Origin: Tritrichomonas foetus
Lineage: Eukaryota; Parabasalia; Tritrichomonadida; Tritrichomonadidae
Reading direction: 5' to 3'
Assembly: GCA_001839685.1 (NCBI GenBank)
Contig: MLAK01001001.1
Span: forward strand, 1,461 to 40,054
DNA length: 38,594 nt
How positions within the stretch are numbered: position 1 is the first letter of the stretch; every line of letters begins with the position of its first letter. Below are positions 16,564 through 25,538 of this stretch, in pieces. The notes beneath the pieces are model-generated. The model worked only from the letters and a program-made list of their open reading frames with translations. It ran no database searches and was not told where the DNA came from. The translations under genes were made by a program, and so were the position numbers.

Positions 16564-16977
16564 ATGTGTAACGAAACAGACGAAAAGGATACAAATAATA
16601 AGAAGAATACTAAGAATAAGAAGGAAGGCGAAGCCAAGCCAGTTAAAAAAGAAACAAAGCCGGCAAAAGATGAAAAGCCCAAGAAAGAGAAGAAGGGTGA
16701 TGCACCACCCCCACCCCCACCCCCACCACCTCCTCCTCCTCCACCAGCTCCAAAGCAATCACCGCCACCAAAGCCAAAAGATAGCCCTCCACAAGAAAAA
16801 GCAGCTCCACCTCCACCACCAGAACCAAAGAAAGAAGAATCAAAACCAGAACCTAAACCAGAAAAGAAAGACAAATCAGGATCTTCATCGTCATCATCTT
16901 ATTCGAGTGATGGAAGTGATTCATCAGATTATAGTGGTTCATATTCGTCATATTCAGCTACCTCATCATCTTCATAA
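16564..16977 (+). CDS. Low-complexity Lys/Pro/Ser-rich protein
   Basis: A 137-aa protein made of three compositional blocks. Residues 1-46 are Lys/Glu-rich, 48-61 are 14 consecutive prolines followed by more Pro/Lys segments to about 103, and 104-137 are almost entirely Ser, Tyr, Asp and Gly. It is fully disordered and has no globular domain, signal peptide or membrane segment. Poly-proline is the ligand type for profilin, SH3 and WW domains, so an actin-regulatory or scaffolding role is possible, but nothing proves it. The Ser/Tyr tail offers many phosphorylation sites with nearby acidic residues suited to CK2. The stop overlaps TAAA. The proline run uses mixed CCA/CCC/CCT codons, which suggests selection rather than simple slippage. 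Confidence 0.7.
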   Translation: MCNETDEKDTNNKKNTKNKKEGEAKPVKKETKPAKDEKPKKEKKGDAPPPPPPPPPPPPPPAPKQSPPPKPKDSPPQEKAAPPPPPEPKKEESKPEPKPEKKDKSGSSSSSSYSSDGSDSSDYSGSYSSYSATSSSS

Positions 16978-17455
16978 ATCTAATTTCTGCTAAAAATAAC
17001 CCTTCTTATATGATAAATATTCTATTTTTCTCTTTTTTGGTAATGATAAACGTCTTTTTAGATCTTTACATGTGCAATAAATCTGTTGTATTCATATGTG
17101 ACAGATAATTATTAACATATCTAAAGGATTTTTTCATAAGTGAAAGTGAGTCATAATAGGCATACTATGAAGTATAATAAATGTGATATTCATGATAAAA
17201 ACCACGATTAAGAACGTTGGATAAGTTAGAAAGCATGAGATGATGTGAAACCTTAAAGAGTTCTATTCAAATTTCTGAGAATAGAAAAAGTCTGATCAAT
17301 TTCAGCGTATATTTAGCCATATAATTTTTGATAGTAAATGAATAGAGGCTCAAATTTGAATGTGAGATAAATGGCTCAGTCATCAAATTCTGTTTTCAAA
17401 TGGCCACTCTATTCAATGGTTTCTTATGAAAAAGTGAAAACATGTCATTTTTTCT
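16978..17455. other. Intergenic region, no feature seen
   Basis: AT-rich spacer between two plus-strand genes. Apart from the acyltransferase initiator at its right end I see nothing in it. Confidence 0.55.
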
Positions 17456-17460
17456 TCATT
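17456..17460 (+). promoter_or_regulatory. Initiator (TCATT) of acyltransferase gene
   Basis: TTCTTCATTTATC; predicted +1 at 17458, 26 nt before the ATG. TCACA at 17479-17483 is an alternative that would leave a 3-nt leader. Confidence 0.45.
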
Positions 17461-17483
17461 TATCTTCGTAACTTTCTGTCACA

Positions 17484-18434
17484 ATGGAGTATTTATATTC
17501 CAGCTCGCCATCATATAACCCCGATTTTTCGCATCAAACGAAATTAAGCGACATTTCTGATGAAGAATTCGAACGCGTCTGGAAACCCCGAAAACACACA
17601 ATTTATCACCGAATTTATCAATTCATCTGCTTTTTCATTTTCCTCGGCCCAATTCGAGCGATCGTCGGTATCTCAATTTTCGTAATTTCTCTTCTGACTG
17701 TAATTTTCATCAGAACTTTTCAGCGGTTCGCCCATATTCCATTGAAATATGGGAAACGGTTATGCAATAGAATTGCCAATTTTGGTTTCCACTTCATTTT
17801 GTTTGCTTTTGGAATTCTTCACATCAAAGTGAATGGAAAAGTTGATCCTGAAACTCGAATAATCATTGCGAATCATACAGCTTTGATGGATCCTTTTATC
17901 GTCAGTTGTGTTCATTTTGTTACTGTTGTGATGAAGATTGAGTTGTCATATAATAAATATTTAGCGAGGATTTTTGAAAATGTTGATCCGGTCTATGTTG
18001 ATAGAAAAGTGTCGCGTGGTGCTTCCCAGCAAGTCATTGAGCATGCCAATAATTTCAATCTTAATCCAGTTTTGATTTTCCCTGAGGCAACAATCAACAA
18101 CGGTGATCATATGTTGCATTTCCATCGTGGCGCCTTTTTAACTCCACATAAAGTTCAGCCACTTTGCATTAAATATAACCAATTATTAGTTCCTAAAGGA
18201 TGGAACCAATACGCTTGGACTACAACAGATACTGCTTTATATATTTGGGAACTCTTATCTATGCCGTTTACTTATGTGACTGTTGACTTATTACCACCAA
18301 TGACTCTCGAAAAGGAAGGTGGAGGAGACCCAGATAAATTTGCTGAATACGCACAACTTGTGATGGCTAACCACTTTGGAGTGAAGGCAATTACAAGATC
18401 AAGCGCTGAAATTTTCAAAACCAAAAAAGAATAA
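17484..18434 (+). CDS. PlsC-type lysophospholipid acyltransferase, LPCAT/GPAT-like
   Basis: A 316-aa membrane acyltransferase. Two hydrophobic stretches (about 46-76 and 98-114) precede the catalytic block I NHTALMD (N130-D136), with the His/Asp charge-relay pair H131 and D136. Block II is around VDRK (172-175), block III is FPEATINNG (199-207), and block IV is around QPLCI (225-229). This order is that of LPCAT/AGPAT/GPAT enzymes, which acylate lysophospholipids or glycerol-3-phosphate at the ER. Block III has Ala where FPEGT is usual, and the spacing resembles LPCAT1/2, but the EF-hand C-terminus of animal LPCATs is missing. It probably works in phospholipid remodelling of scavenged host lipids. 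The stop lies in GAATAAAG. Confidence 0.88.
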   Translation: MEYLYSSSPSYNPDFSHQTKLSDISDEEFERVWKPRKHTIYHRIYQFICFFIFLGPIRAIVGISIFVISLLTVIFIRTFQRFAHIPLKYGKRLCNRIANFGFHFILFAFGILHIKVNGKVDPETRIIIANHTALMDPFIVSCVHFVTVVMKIELSYNKYLARIFENVDPVYVDRKVSRGASQQVIEHANNFNLNPVLIFPEATINNGDHMLHFHRGAFLTPHKVQPLCIKYNQLLVPKGWNQYAWTTTDTALYIWELLSMPFTYVTVDLLPPMTLEKEGGGDPDKFAEYAQLVMANHFGVKAITRSSAEIFKTKKE

Positions 18435-18771
18435 AGCCAAATGAATAACATTAAATAAAAATCTCTCACTTTCGATTTTTTACTTCTGTTCTTTTGATTT
18501 CTTTTCGTTTTTGTATTTTTTTCAGATTTTCGGTTCTGGAATTTGTTACAAAGAGGAACACACGAAAATAAGCAATCCAAAAACACAAAACTCCGAAAAA
18601 CTAGTGAAGTAGTTCCCAAATGGAAAAAGCCATAAAGAAAGGAAACAAACAAACAATAATAATAAAAATAATAATATAAGAGAGAGAGAAATACAAAGAA
18701 AGGAAAGAAATACATTATTAGGATTAATTTTTACAAACATACTATACATCTAGATTAACTTCAAAAAAAGT
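18435..18771. other. Convergent intergenic region
   Basis: About 340 nt between convergent genes. It includes simple A-rich and (GA)n-like sequence at 18670-18695. No gene is seen; minus-strand frames here are Phe/Leu-rich shadows. Confidence 0.6.
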
Positions 18772-20154
18772 TCATCTCGCAGAATTCGGACTTCTTTTCT
18801 CTTGTGCAGGAATCATACTTTTCTCTTTTGCAAACCATGAATGATTTGTTAATTCCGCCATTGTAATTCTCTGTTCGGGGTCCCATCTCAAACATTTCAG
18901 AATTATATCAACTAAAAGTGGCTCATCAATATTTAAATAGGCGACAATCGATTTTGATGAAACTTGATGTAAAACACCTCTCTTATTCGGCTTTATAATT
19001 GGCAAGAAATCATCATCAAAGAAATGATCTCTTCGAGGTGAATCATATAACATTTCAATTGGTGGTGACCCAAGATAAGCTTGAATTATCGCCATTTGTT
19101 CGCTTTCATCTTCACCTGGGAAAATTGGACGACCTGTTATTAATTCACATAAAACACATCCAAAACTCCAAACATCAATTTCTTGTCCATATTCAAGACC
19201 AAGCATGACTTCAGGGGCGCGATAAAATCTCGATTGAATATAAGTAAACAAAGTGTGATCAACATAACAACTACAGCCAAAATCAATTAATTTTACACCG
19301 AGATGTCTCGGACCAGTCCACAGCATATTTTCTGGCTTTATATCACAATGAATTAAACCCAATGAATGCATAAATTTAATTGCACGACCAATTTGGAGAG
19401 TTACTGTTTTGACTTTCGAGATCTCCAATCCCTTGAATTTATTCGATTTCAGGTGTTCATATAAATTGCATGAAAGTACCTCAAACACAAAAACAGCAAA
19501 ACTTCGGAAACCAAATGTTTCATAAACTCGAATGACATGATTTTCAGCCGAAAATGAATCTCGAGCAATTAAAGCCTCAAGAATTTCTTTTTCCAACTGA
19601 ATTTGAGTATGGATCTTTGGAAAGTCTCTGACCAGCTTGACAGCACATAATCTTTGGTTTTTATGGTCATAACATTTCATCACGCATCCGAATGCTCCGC
19701 GACCTAATTCAGCTAACATTTGGTATTGAAATCTGATGTGATCGTCTTTGACAAAAGGGAAAAAATCTGGATCGTAAAGCATATGGCTCTTTGGATCAGG
19801 CGGGCCTTTTCGGATATAGTAAATATCATGATATCTTTCAATTTCGTATCGTTCTCGCTCTGTTAAAATTGCTGAATAATTCGCTAAAACTTCACTCGGC
19901 TTCAATGGCGCATTTGGAAGTGATGGATACTCGTCTGATAAATTTCTGGCTGAATTTGAATTGCGAATCGTTTTGTGTGATATATTTCGAGGACTTCGTC
20001 GAGAAGATCCTTCTTTCGGTCGTGCGGATGCAGGCTCTTGAACTTTTTGAAGGGAAGGAAGGATTTTTTGGTTTTCATGCCAACGACGAGGCGCTTTCTT
20101 TGGATGAAGAATCATTTTTTGCGGCCGAGGCTGTGCCACCTTTTTCTTCTTCAT
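18772..20154 (-). CDS. DYRK-family dual-specificity protein kinase
   Basis: A 460-aa CMGC kinase of the DYRK group. A basic, Ser/Arg-rich N-terminal extension (1-85) precedes the DYRK-homology segment and the kinase domain (about 143-445). The Gly loop GRGAFGCV is near 151-158, the ATP lysine is in CAVKL (K173), the catalytic loop is HCDIKPEN (269-276), and DFG is at 291-293. The activation loop is FTYIQSRFYRAPE. The HCD (not HRD) loop and YIQSRFYRAPE are DYRK hallmarks. Tyr305 is the expected autophosphorylated residue, while the first Tyr of the YxY pair is Phe. Likely roles are in cell-cycle and differentiation control. The frame opens one codon earlier at TTG; ATG 20154 is the start, with initiator TCATT (+1 at 20172). 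Confidence 0.95.
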   Translation of the reverse strand: MKKKKVAQPRPQKMILHPKKAPRRWHENQKILPSLQKVQEPASARPKEGSSRRSPRNISHKTIRNSNSARNLSDEYPSLPNAPLKPSEVLANYSAILTERERYEIERYHDIYYIRKGPPDPKSHMLYDPDFFPFVKDDHIRFQYQMLAELGRGAFGCVMKCYDHKNQRLCAVKLVRDFPKIHTQIQLEKEILEALIARDSFSAENHVIRVYETFGFRSFAVFVFEVLSCNLYEHLKSNKFKGLEISKVKTVTLQIGRAIKFMHSLGLIHCDIKPENMLWTGPRHLGVKLIDFGCSCYVDHTLFTYIQSRFYRAPEVMLGLEYGQEIDVWSFGCVLCELITGRPIFPGEDESEQMAIIQAYLGSPPIEMLYDSPRRDHFFDDDFLPIIKPNKRGVLHQVSSKSIVAYLNIDEPLLVDIILKCLRWDPEQRITMAELTNHSWFAKEKSMIPAQEKRSPNSAR

Positions 20155-20169
20155 CAAGAAATGCCTTTT

Positions 20170-20174
20170 AATGA
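20170..20174 (-). promoter_or_regulatory. Initiator (TCATT) of DYRK gene
   Basis: AAATTCATTAAAAGG on the minus strand; predicted +1 at 20172, 18 nt before the ATG. Confidence 0.55.
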
Positions 20175-20430
20175 ATTTGAATGTTTAGAATTTCGTAGAT
20201 AACGTATATTTTATTCACCATAAATTGATCATACAATGAATATTGAAAATATCACATCATATTTCAATGCATATATGGTCATTCAATCATATTAAAAAAG
20301 ACTTATTCATTATGTTGAATGGATAAAATTCAAAAATAAATATCAGGGGGAATTTATTTAGTAAATATTGGGGATATTTTGGAGAGAAATCATCTATTAA
20401 TAATATTATTATATCATATAATTTTCATGA

Positions 20431-20823
20431 TTATTGATCATTAGAACAGACTTTTTGAAATGCATTATGATATGATGCTTTTAATATACCTTCGTCTAGG
20501 TCAAATAGTTGTTCATACTTGTTTGTGAAAAAATTATAGATTAAACAGTGATCCAAAAAAATTCTTGCAAGTGACAGCCGAAAGTTTCCGTAGTGTTTCA
20601 AACAGTGTTTCGCAATAAATAACATGGCGTCATCTAGAGACATGAATCTGTGATTATTGCTCTCCACTTTATTAAATGGAACAATAACAAAGTTCATTTT
20701 TTCATATTGTTGATTCGGTAAATCGACAGATAAAAACGTTCTCAATGATGGCGGGTTGTTGTTCTGTCTTTGGTAATAGCTTGGTGATAATTTTTTATGA
20801 CCATAATGAATTCTTGATGTCAT
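20431..20823 (-). CDS. Hypothetical 130-aa protein
   Basis: I do not recognise the family. The first 35 residues are polar and basic, with Asn/Pro-rich, disordered character. Residues 43-125 look folded, with alternating hydrophobic helices (MSLDDAMLFIAKHCLKHYG, then LARIFLDHCLIYNFF) and no transmembrane segment. Its composition, with His, Cys, Trp-free aromatic spacing and balanced charge, is more protein-like than the surrounding noncoding frames. An ATG start is present, but no clear TCAYW initiator lies within 40 nt upstream. It is probably a real, small cytosolic protein that also appears in relatives; function unknown. Confidence 0.5.
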   Translation of the reverse strand: MTSRIHYGHKKLSPSYYQRQNNNPPSLRTFLSVDLPNQQYEKMNFVIVPFNKVESNNHRFMSLDDAMLFIAKHCLKHYGNFRLSLARIFLDHCLIYNFFTNKYEQLFDLDEGILKASYHNAFQKVCSNDQ

Positions 20824-21316
20824 TGTTTAAGATAAGTCTGAGAAAATTGTTCAGATGTGAAATGAACAATTTCTGAGATGATGAAACTCATTTTGCTCCT
20901 CACAAATTTTGAGTGTTTTTCGAATTGTCCGAAATCGGGTAAAATCAATAGAAAATGAAAAAAAAAATGATCTTATCATTATTAATATTGGTTAAATTAA
21001 TAAACAATACTAAAATAAAGGCTAATACTTGAGAGATGAATTCGACCACAAATAATATTTCGTATTGGAAATTTGTATTTCTGATGATATATGGATTGAA
21101 CCTATCATAAAAATACTTCTAGAATGTAATTTCAGTAATATTTGAATAAAAAATTCGAATCATCATCGATGATGATCATTTTTCCAATCATTCAAATAAG
21201 CATCGTAATAATTTATTTTGTATAATAAAATAAAATAAATAACACAGACGTAACATATATAAGAGTTTAATATAAATAACAGAGAATAAAATCAAAAACA
21301 ATGTTGGTCATAAAAA
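20824..21316. other. Intergenic region with an 18-bp perfect palindrome
   Basis: About 490 nt downstream of the CK2 gene and upstream of the 130-aa gene. It contains ATCATCATCGATGATGAT at 21159-21176, a perfect palindrome. The remainder is AT-rich with no gene. Confidence 0.65.
21159..21176. promoter_or_regulatory. 18-bp perfect palindrome, possible factor site
   Basis: ATCATCATCGATGATGAT reads the same on both strands without a spacer. It lies about 340 nt upstream of the 130-aa gene and about 140 nt beyond the 3' end of the CK2 gene. A regulatory role is inference only. Confidence 0.35.
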
Positions 21317-22411
21317 TTATTGTGGTGAAGCATACATTTCTTCATACAATTTCACTGGTTCAAAAAATGGATGCTGCAAAGCTTCTTCTGCCGTCAATCT
21401 TTCTTTATGATCAATCACTAATAATTTACGAACGAGATCAAGAGCGATTGGATCTTTAAATCTCGCTCTATTTGATGGAATTAATTTTTCAAAAGGAACC
21501 TTTTTGCATTTCGCAATTATATCCCTTTTCACTTTCGGAATCCTGATTCTGTATTTTTCAGCCCACTCAAAAATATCTTTTGGACCCATCACAGCTGCAA
21601 TAGAATCAATCATATCTTCATTTTCATCAGCATCAAAAATATGAATCTTCAAAGTTAAGGCTTCAAGCAATGTGACACCGACCGACCAAATATCAATTGA
21701 ATAATCATAAGTGTGGAAATTCACGAGAAGTTCTGGGGCTTTGTAATACCGAGTCGCAACATGGACACTATACCGATGCAAGGGATGATAAAATTCCGCC
21801 AATCCCCAATCTGCCAATTGGAAGTCTTTTCTCGGGTCCTTGCAGAGAATATTGAGTGGCTTCACATCACGGTGCATCACACCTCGGCTGTGGGTGTGAG
21901 CGAGGGCTTGAAGAAGGCGATATATATAGAATCGAATATCATCCATGTTAAACTTATTAAAAAGTTCACGCCATGGAGTATTCGGTATAAAATCTGTCAC
22001 CATGGCAGGAATTCCGTTTTTTCTGTCGATTACGATATCCTTTAATTTGAGGATGTTTTTCTGTCCTTGAACTATCGAAAGGATTTTCAGTTCTCGACGA
22101 ACTCTATCCGTATTAACTGGTTTCAAAACTTTAATTGCGCAAGGTACCTCATTATCTTGTAGTGCAAGAAAAACTTCTGAATAGCGGCCACTTCCAACCA
22201 TCTTACAGAGTTTATATCTTTCTATATCGCCGAATTTTGGATTCCAGCCTTTGAATTGATAATGCGATGGTCCTCGCTTTAAATTTACATTTGCATAAAC
22301 GCGCGAGATTAATGGATGATTTTCATCGAAATGATTGTTAACAATTGCCCTTTCTTGAGAAAACGGGTCGTCTCTCGGGGTTTTTCGCATCAAACAAGAG
22401 CTAAATGACAT
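21317..22411 (-). CDS. Casein kinase 2 alpha-type protein kinase
   Basis: A 364-aa catalytic subunit of the CK2 family. Diagnostic features are the N-terminal SRVYANVN segment (36-43), which packs against the activation loop in CK2, the Gly loop GSGRYSEV (73-80), the lysine in CAIKVLKP (K94), MHRDVKPLN (179-187), and DWGLAEFYHP (201-210) with the CK2-specific DWG in place of DFG. It is a constitutively active Ser/Thr kinase preferring acidic sites. The Lys-rich cluster after VLKP that reads acidic substrates in other CK2 enzymes is here VNTDRVRREL, less basic, so specificity may be shifted. The N-terminus is about 30 residues longer than usual. Initiator TCATA sits 7 nt before the ATG. Confidence 0.95.
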   Translation of the reverse strand: MSFSSCLMRKTPRDDPFSQERAIVNNHFDENHPLISRVYANVNLKRGPSHYQFKGWNPKFGDIERYKLCKMVGSGRYSEVFLALQDNEVPCAIKVLKPVNTDRVRRELKILSIVQGQKNILKLKDIVIDRKNGIPAMVTDFIPNTPWRELFNKFNMDDIRFYIYRLLQALAHTHSRGVMHRDVKPLNILCKDPRKDFQLADWGLAEFYHPLHRYSVHVATRYYKAPELLVNFHTYDYSIDIWSVGVTLLEALTLKIHIFDADENEDMIDSIAAVMGPKDIFEWAEKYRIRIPKVKRDIIAKCKKVPFEKLIPSNRARFKDPIALDLVRKLLVIDHKERLTAEEALQHPFFEPVKLYEEMYASPQ

Positions 22412-22415
22412 GTTA

Positions 22416-22420
22416 TATGA
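22416..22420 (-). promoter_or_regulatory. Initiator (TCATA) of CK2 gene
   Basis: CTTTCATATAACATG on the minus strand; predicted +1 at 22418 with a 7-nt leader. Confidence 0.6.
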
Positions 22421-22686
22421 AAGGGCACTTCATGATTCGGCCATTTTTATGATGGATCAAAGTACATTCTTTTTTATTTATCATTAGTGAATAACACAAA
22501 AAACACTGTGAGATGTCATTTTAGCAATATTTCAATAAATTCAGATTAGATTAGAAATCATCGTTCTGATGAAAACAAGAGACATTTACAAAAGCATTGA
22601 ACAGCAAGTTTAATACTAAATTAAATAAATAAAAATGAATGATTAAAAAATAATAATAATAATCCGCTTTATTTATACGATGATAG

Positions 22687-24627
22687 TTAGTAAACATTTA
22701 GCAAGCATGAATTTAAAGTTTCGCATGAATCCAGGGTTGGTGGAATTGGAACTTCTGTCTTTTGTAACTCTTGAATTATCGGAACAGAATGACGAACTAC
22801 AGTCTGAATCTTATCTTCATAAATTTTAATCCTTTTATTATTTTCTGACACTCTTTTTTGTAAATCATCTATTTCCCATCTTGAAGTTAAAACGCACTGA
22901 ACAGTTTTATTCATTGTGTACAAGCATCTCAGTTTAAGTCTCCTTAGTTTATGCTGTAATTTTTTAATATCTTGAGTAATGTCATTATTTTGTGCAAAAT
23001 TTTTACAATACATTGCTTTAACTCGATCAACAAAATCAGTTTCAAGTTTATAAAAAGCTATATCTTTCATTTTTTCTCGAATGCTTTCTTGGTTTAATGC
23101 AATTTCTTGACAAATATTAGACAGTTTATATTTTGTGTGATCTCTTGGCTTCTTCCAAAGTTCAAGTTTACGTTCTAAAATTTCGATTCTAAGATTTAAT
23201 TTTTTGACTTTGTCTTCAATATCGATTGATTCGTCATTTAATTCTTGTGTCTTTTGTGTAATTCGCTCAATTTTAAGCAAATATTTATTTTTCTTTTGCT
23301 CTAATTTGGGGCTCTGTTTTGTAACATTTTTGAACTTGGCTGAAAATCCCTCAGGATTAATTAATTTCATTTTTCTAAGTAAAGATTTGTATTCATTCGT
23401 TTTTCTTTCAAATGACATTTCTGCTAGTTTGCATTCAAGCGCTTTTTGTTCGTAAATTGATTCAAGTTGTAATTTCTCATTTGATACTTTTAAGTTAGAA
23501 AGTGTTTGTGAATATCCTTTTTCAACTTTAATTTGAATATCCTCAAAATTTTGGATTTCATCACATTCTGTTTCTTGGTCAACATAATTCGTTGTTTTAC
23601 AAATATCAAAAGACTCTACTAAAGAATTATTTGATAATCTTGAAAGTTTTTCAATATGTTTTTCCTTACATTCGGCTAATTCATTTGTTAATTTATTTAT
23701 ATCATCTGTTAAATTTTGTAATTTTTGTTTCTTGTTTTCAATTTTAGTTGTTTGATTCGAAACTTCTTCTTCCAAAATAGTTTTAGCAAATTTCTTGGAG
23801 ATTTCTCTTGTTCGCATATTATCATTTGTTTGACAAACAACATTTTTCCATGCTGGTTCGTTCCTAGCACTTTCCAATCTTTCTGATAATAAAGATGATG
23901 ATACACTTTCTGCATAAGAATCAACTTCAGTTGATGATGAATTTATTTTGTTTTTATTATCAGCACCATGTAAATGTGAACCTGTTTTATTTTTCGATTT
24001 ATTCTCTTTTTCTTTTTCTGAGCTGTTTATATTGTTATCACCAATATTATTTTCTTTATTTTTATCTTTATCTTGATATTTTTCATGGTATTCTTTTTGT
24101 TTCTTTAAAAGTTTCTCATGCTTTTCAGAGAGACGTAAAATCTCTTCAAATTTTTCATTATGACCAAGCTTTTCGAAAAGCACTGTAAATTCATTTTTTA
24201 ATCGGCTACTTTGAAGCTTCAATTCTTTATCCTTTTCGATTAATTGATTATAAGATTCAAAATCGCCAGATTCCGGACACACTTTATCTGCATAATTTTG
24301 AATTTCATTTTCAGTGAAACGTATCATGGGAATCAATAAATCGTCTGGTATTTCAATTTTTTTGTTTGATGTAAATTGCGTATTTGCTAAATCAAGGTAT
24401 TGAATTTCTTGTCTTTTCAGGGCAATATTATTTTCAATAAATTTCAGTTGCCCCTCTAAATCTACGAAATAGGTGTATCTCTCATGAAAAGAGAATAATA
24501 ATTTATCATTGGCTTCACTTATTTGAGTGATGGCATTTCGTAGGTGTTTATAGTAAATTTGGAACTCGGCATTTTCTTTAGACAAGGTACGAAGGGCTAT
24601 TTTAAGCCTTTCCACTTCAGGATTCAT
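22687..24627 (-). CDS. Long coiled-coil protein
   Basis: A 646-aa protein with heptad-patterned charged helices over most of its length, roughly 1-85, 110-190, 285-325, 365-425 and 440-610. A disordered Asn/Lys/Ser-rich interruption lies at about 190-245 (NNIGDNNINSSEKEKENKS and following). The short C-terminal tail is Pro-containing (PIPPTLDS). There is no enzymatic or membrane domain. Such architecture is common for cytoskeletal, basal-body, axoneme or Golgi-tether proteins; trichomonads are rich in cytoskeletal coiled-coil proteins, so a structural role is plausible, but I cannot name the family. The ATG is used as start; no TCAYW initiator is visible in the 40 nt upstream. Confidence 0.85.
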   Translation of the reverse strand: MNPEVERLKIALRTLSKENAEFQIYYKHLRNAITQISEANDKLLFSFHERYTYFVDLEGQLKFIENNIALKRQEIQYLDLANTQFTSNKKIEIPDDLLIPMIRFTENEIQNYADKVCPESGDFESYNQLIEKDKELKLQSSRLKNEFTVLFEKLGHNEKFEEILRLSEKHEKLLKKQKEYHEKYQDKDKNKENNIGDNNINSSEKEKENKSKNKTGSHLHGADNKNKINSSSTEVDSYAESVSSSLLSERLESARNEPAWKNVVCQTNDNMRTREISKKFAKTILEEEVSNQTTKIENKKQKLQNLTDDINKLTNELAECKEKHIEKLSRLSNNSLVESFDICKTTNYVDQETECDEIQNFEDIQIKVEKGYSQTLSNLKVSNEKLQLESIYEQKALECKLAEMSFERKTNEYKSLLRKMKLINPEGFSAKFKNVTKQSPKLEQKKNKYLLKIERITQKTQELNDESIDIEDKVKKLNLRIEILERKLELWKKPRDHTKYKLSNICQEIALNQESIREKMKDIAFYKLETDFVDRVKAMYCKNFAQNNDITQDIKKLQHKLRRLKLRCLYTMNKTVQCVLTSRWEIDDLQKRVSENNKRIKIYEDKIQTVVRHSVPIIQELQKTEVPIPPTLDSCETLNSCLLNVY

Positions 24628-25494
24628 CTTTCAAAACATTAGTTAACGTACAAAAATTCAGAAAAAATTTCCGATCATTCAAATTTGTTGAAATATCACA
24701 TTCCTTTAATTAGGAACTTAAATAAAATGTCACTCAAAATTCTATGAGTTTAATTTTCATTAATCCAGAAATTTCAACAATTTTCAAAAAATTGAATATT
24801 TTTATGTTGGTAAAAAAGAGTTATTAGAACCATATAATGAAAAAATGTTTACTATCTCATATTTATCAAAAATGTCATGAAAAAAATCCAAACTTGACCT
24901 TTATCGGGCTTTTATATTTGATGAACTCAACCAGAATATTTTGATTTTCTCAAGACTGTTGGATATATTTTTATTATATGGCATTAACCGATTTGACCAG
25001 AGGATATCTCAGAAATATCAGGGGAGAGTCGTGAAATACTAAAGAAATATTGATAATAATTATCAAATATTGCTAAAAAGCCAAAATTTCGTCCACCAAC
25101 ATCGATTTATTTCATTATATATTATTTTCCTGATTTAAATTATACTATTAAATAATAATATCGACATTAAATTACTTTTTTTATAATTGCATCGAGAAAA
25201 AAGGCGAAATAATTTGGAACTAAAATTCAAATAAGTCTATTCAATATTTGAATTCTTTCAGAAACATATTTTCGAGAACAATATTTTAATATCAAATAAA
25301 ATGTTATTGAATCGATTGAAAGAATAAAATAGGTTTCTTTCCAAATTTTCACTTTTACAATATCCTCATGAAACTTTTTCTAAGTCATTTTTGTATCTCT
25401 TCACTGTCTTCTTCACAAATCGAAATATCAACTTTTTGAAAATGAATTAATGACTTTTTCAGTGTGCTTCTTTGCAAATCTATTCTTTATTCTC
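24628..25494. other. Divergent intergenic region, about 0.9 kb
   Basis: Lies between the coiled-coil gene (-) and the TOR gene (+) and must hold both promoters. AT-rich with no ORF, RNA or repeat I can support. Initiator matches for TOR lie at the right end. Confidence 0.6.
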
Positions 25495-25500
25495 TCATTT

Positions 25501-25505
25501 TCATT
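25501..25505 (+). promoter_or_regulatory. Initiator (TCATT) of TOR gene
   Basis: TTTTCATTCAAAATACGG; predicted +1 at 25503, 36 nt before the ATG. A second TCATT at 25495-25499 is equally good. The leader carries a run of ten A's. Confidence 0.5.
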
Positions 25506-25538
25506 CAAAATACGGGAAAAAAAAAATAGCCAACCCAA

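Noticed and set aside
16545..16874. Gly-rich minus-strand ORF opposite the Pro-rich gene
   Set aside because: It is the antisense reading of the proline codons and has no independent support.
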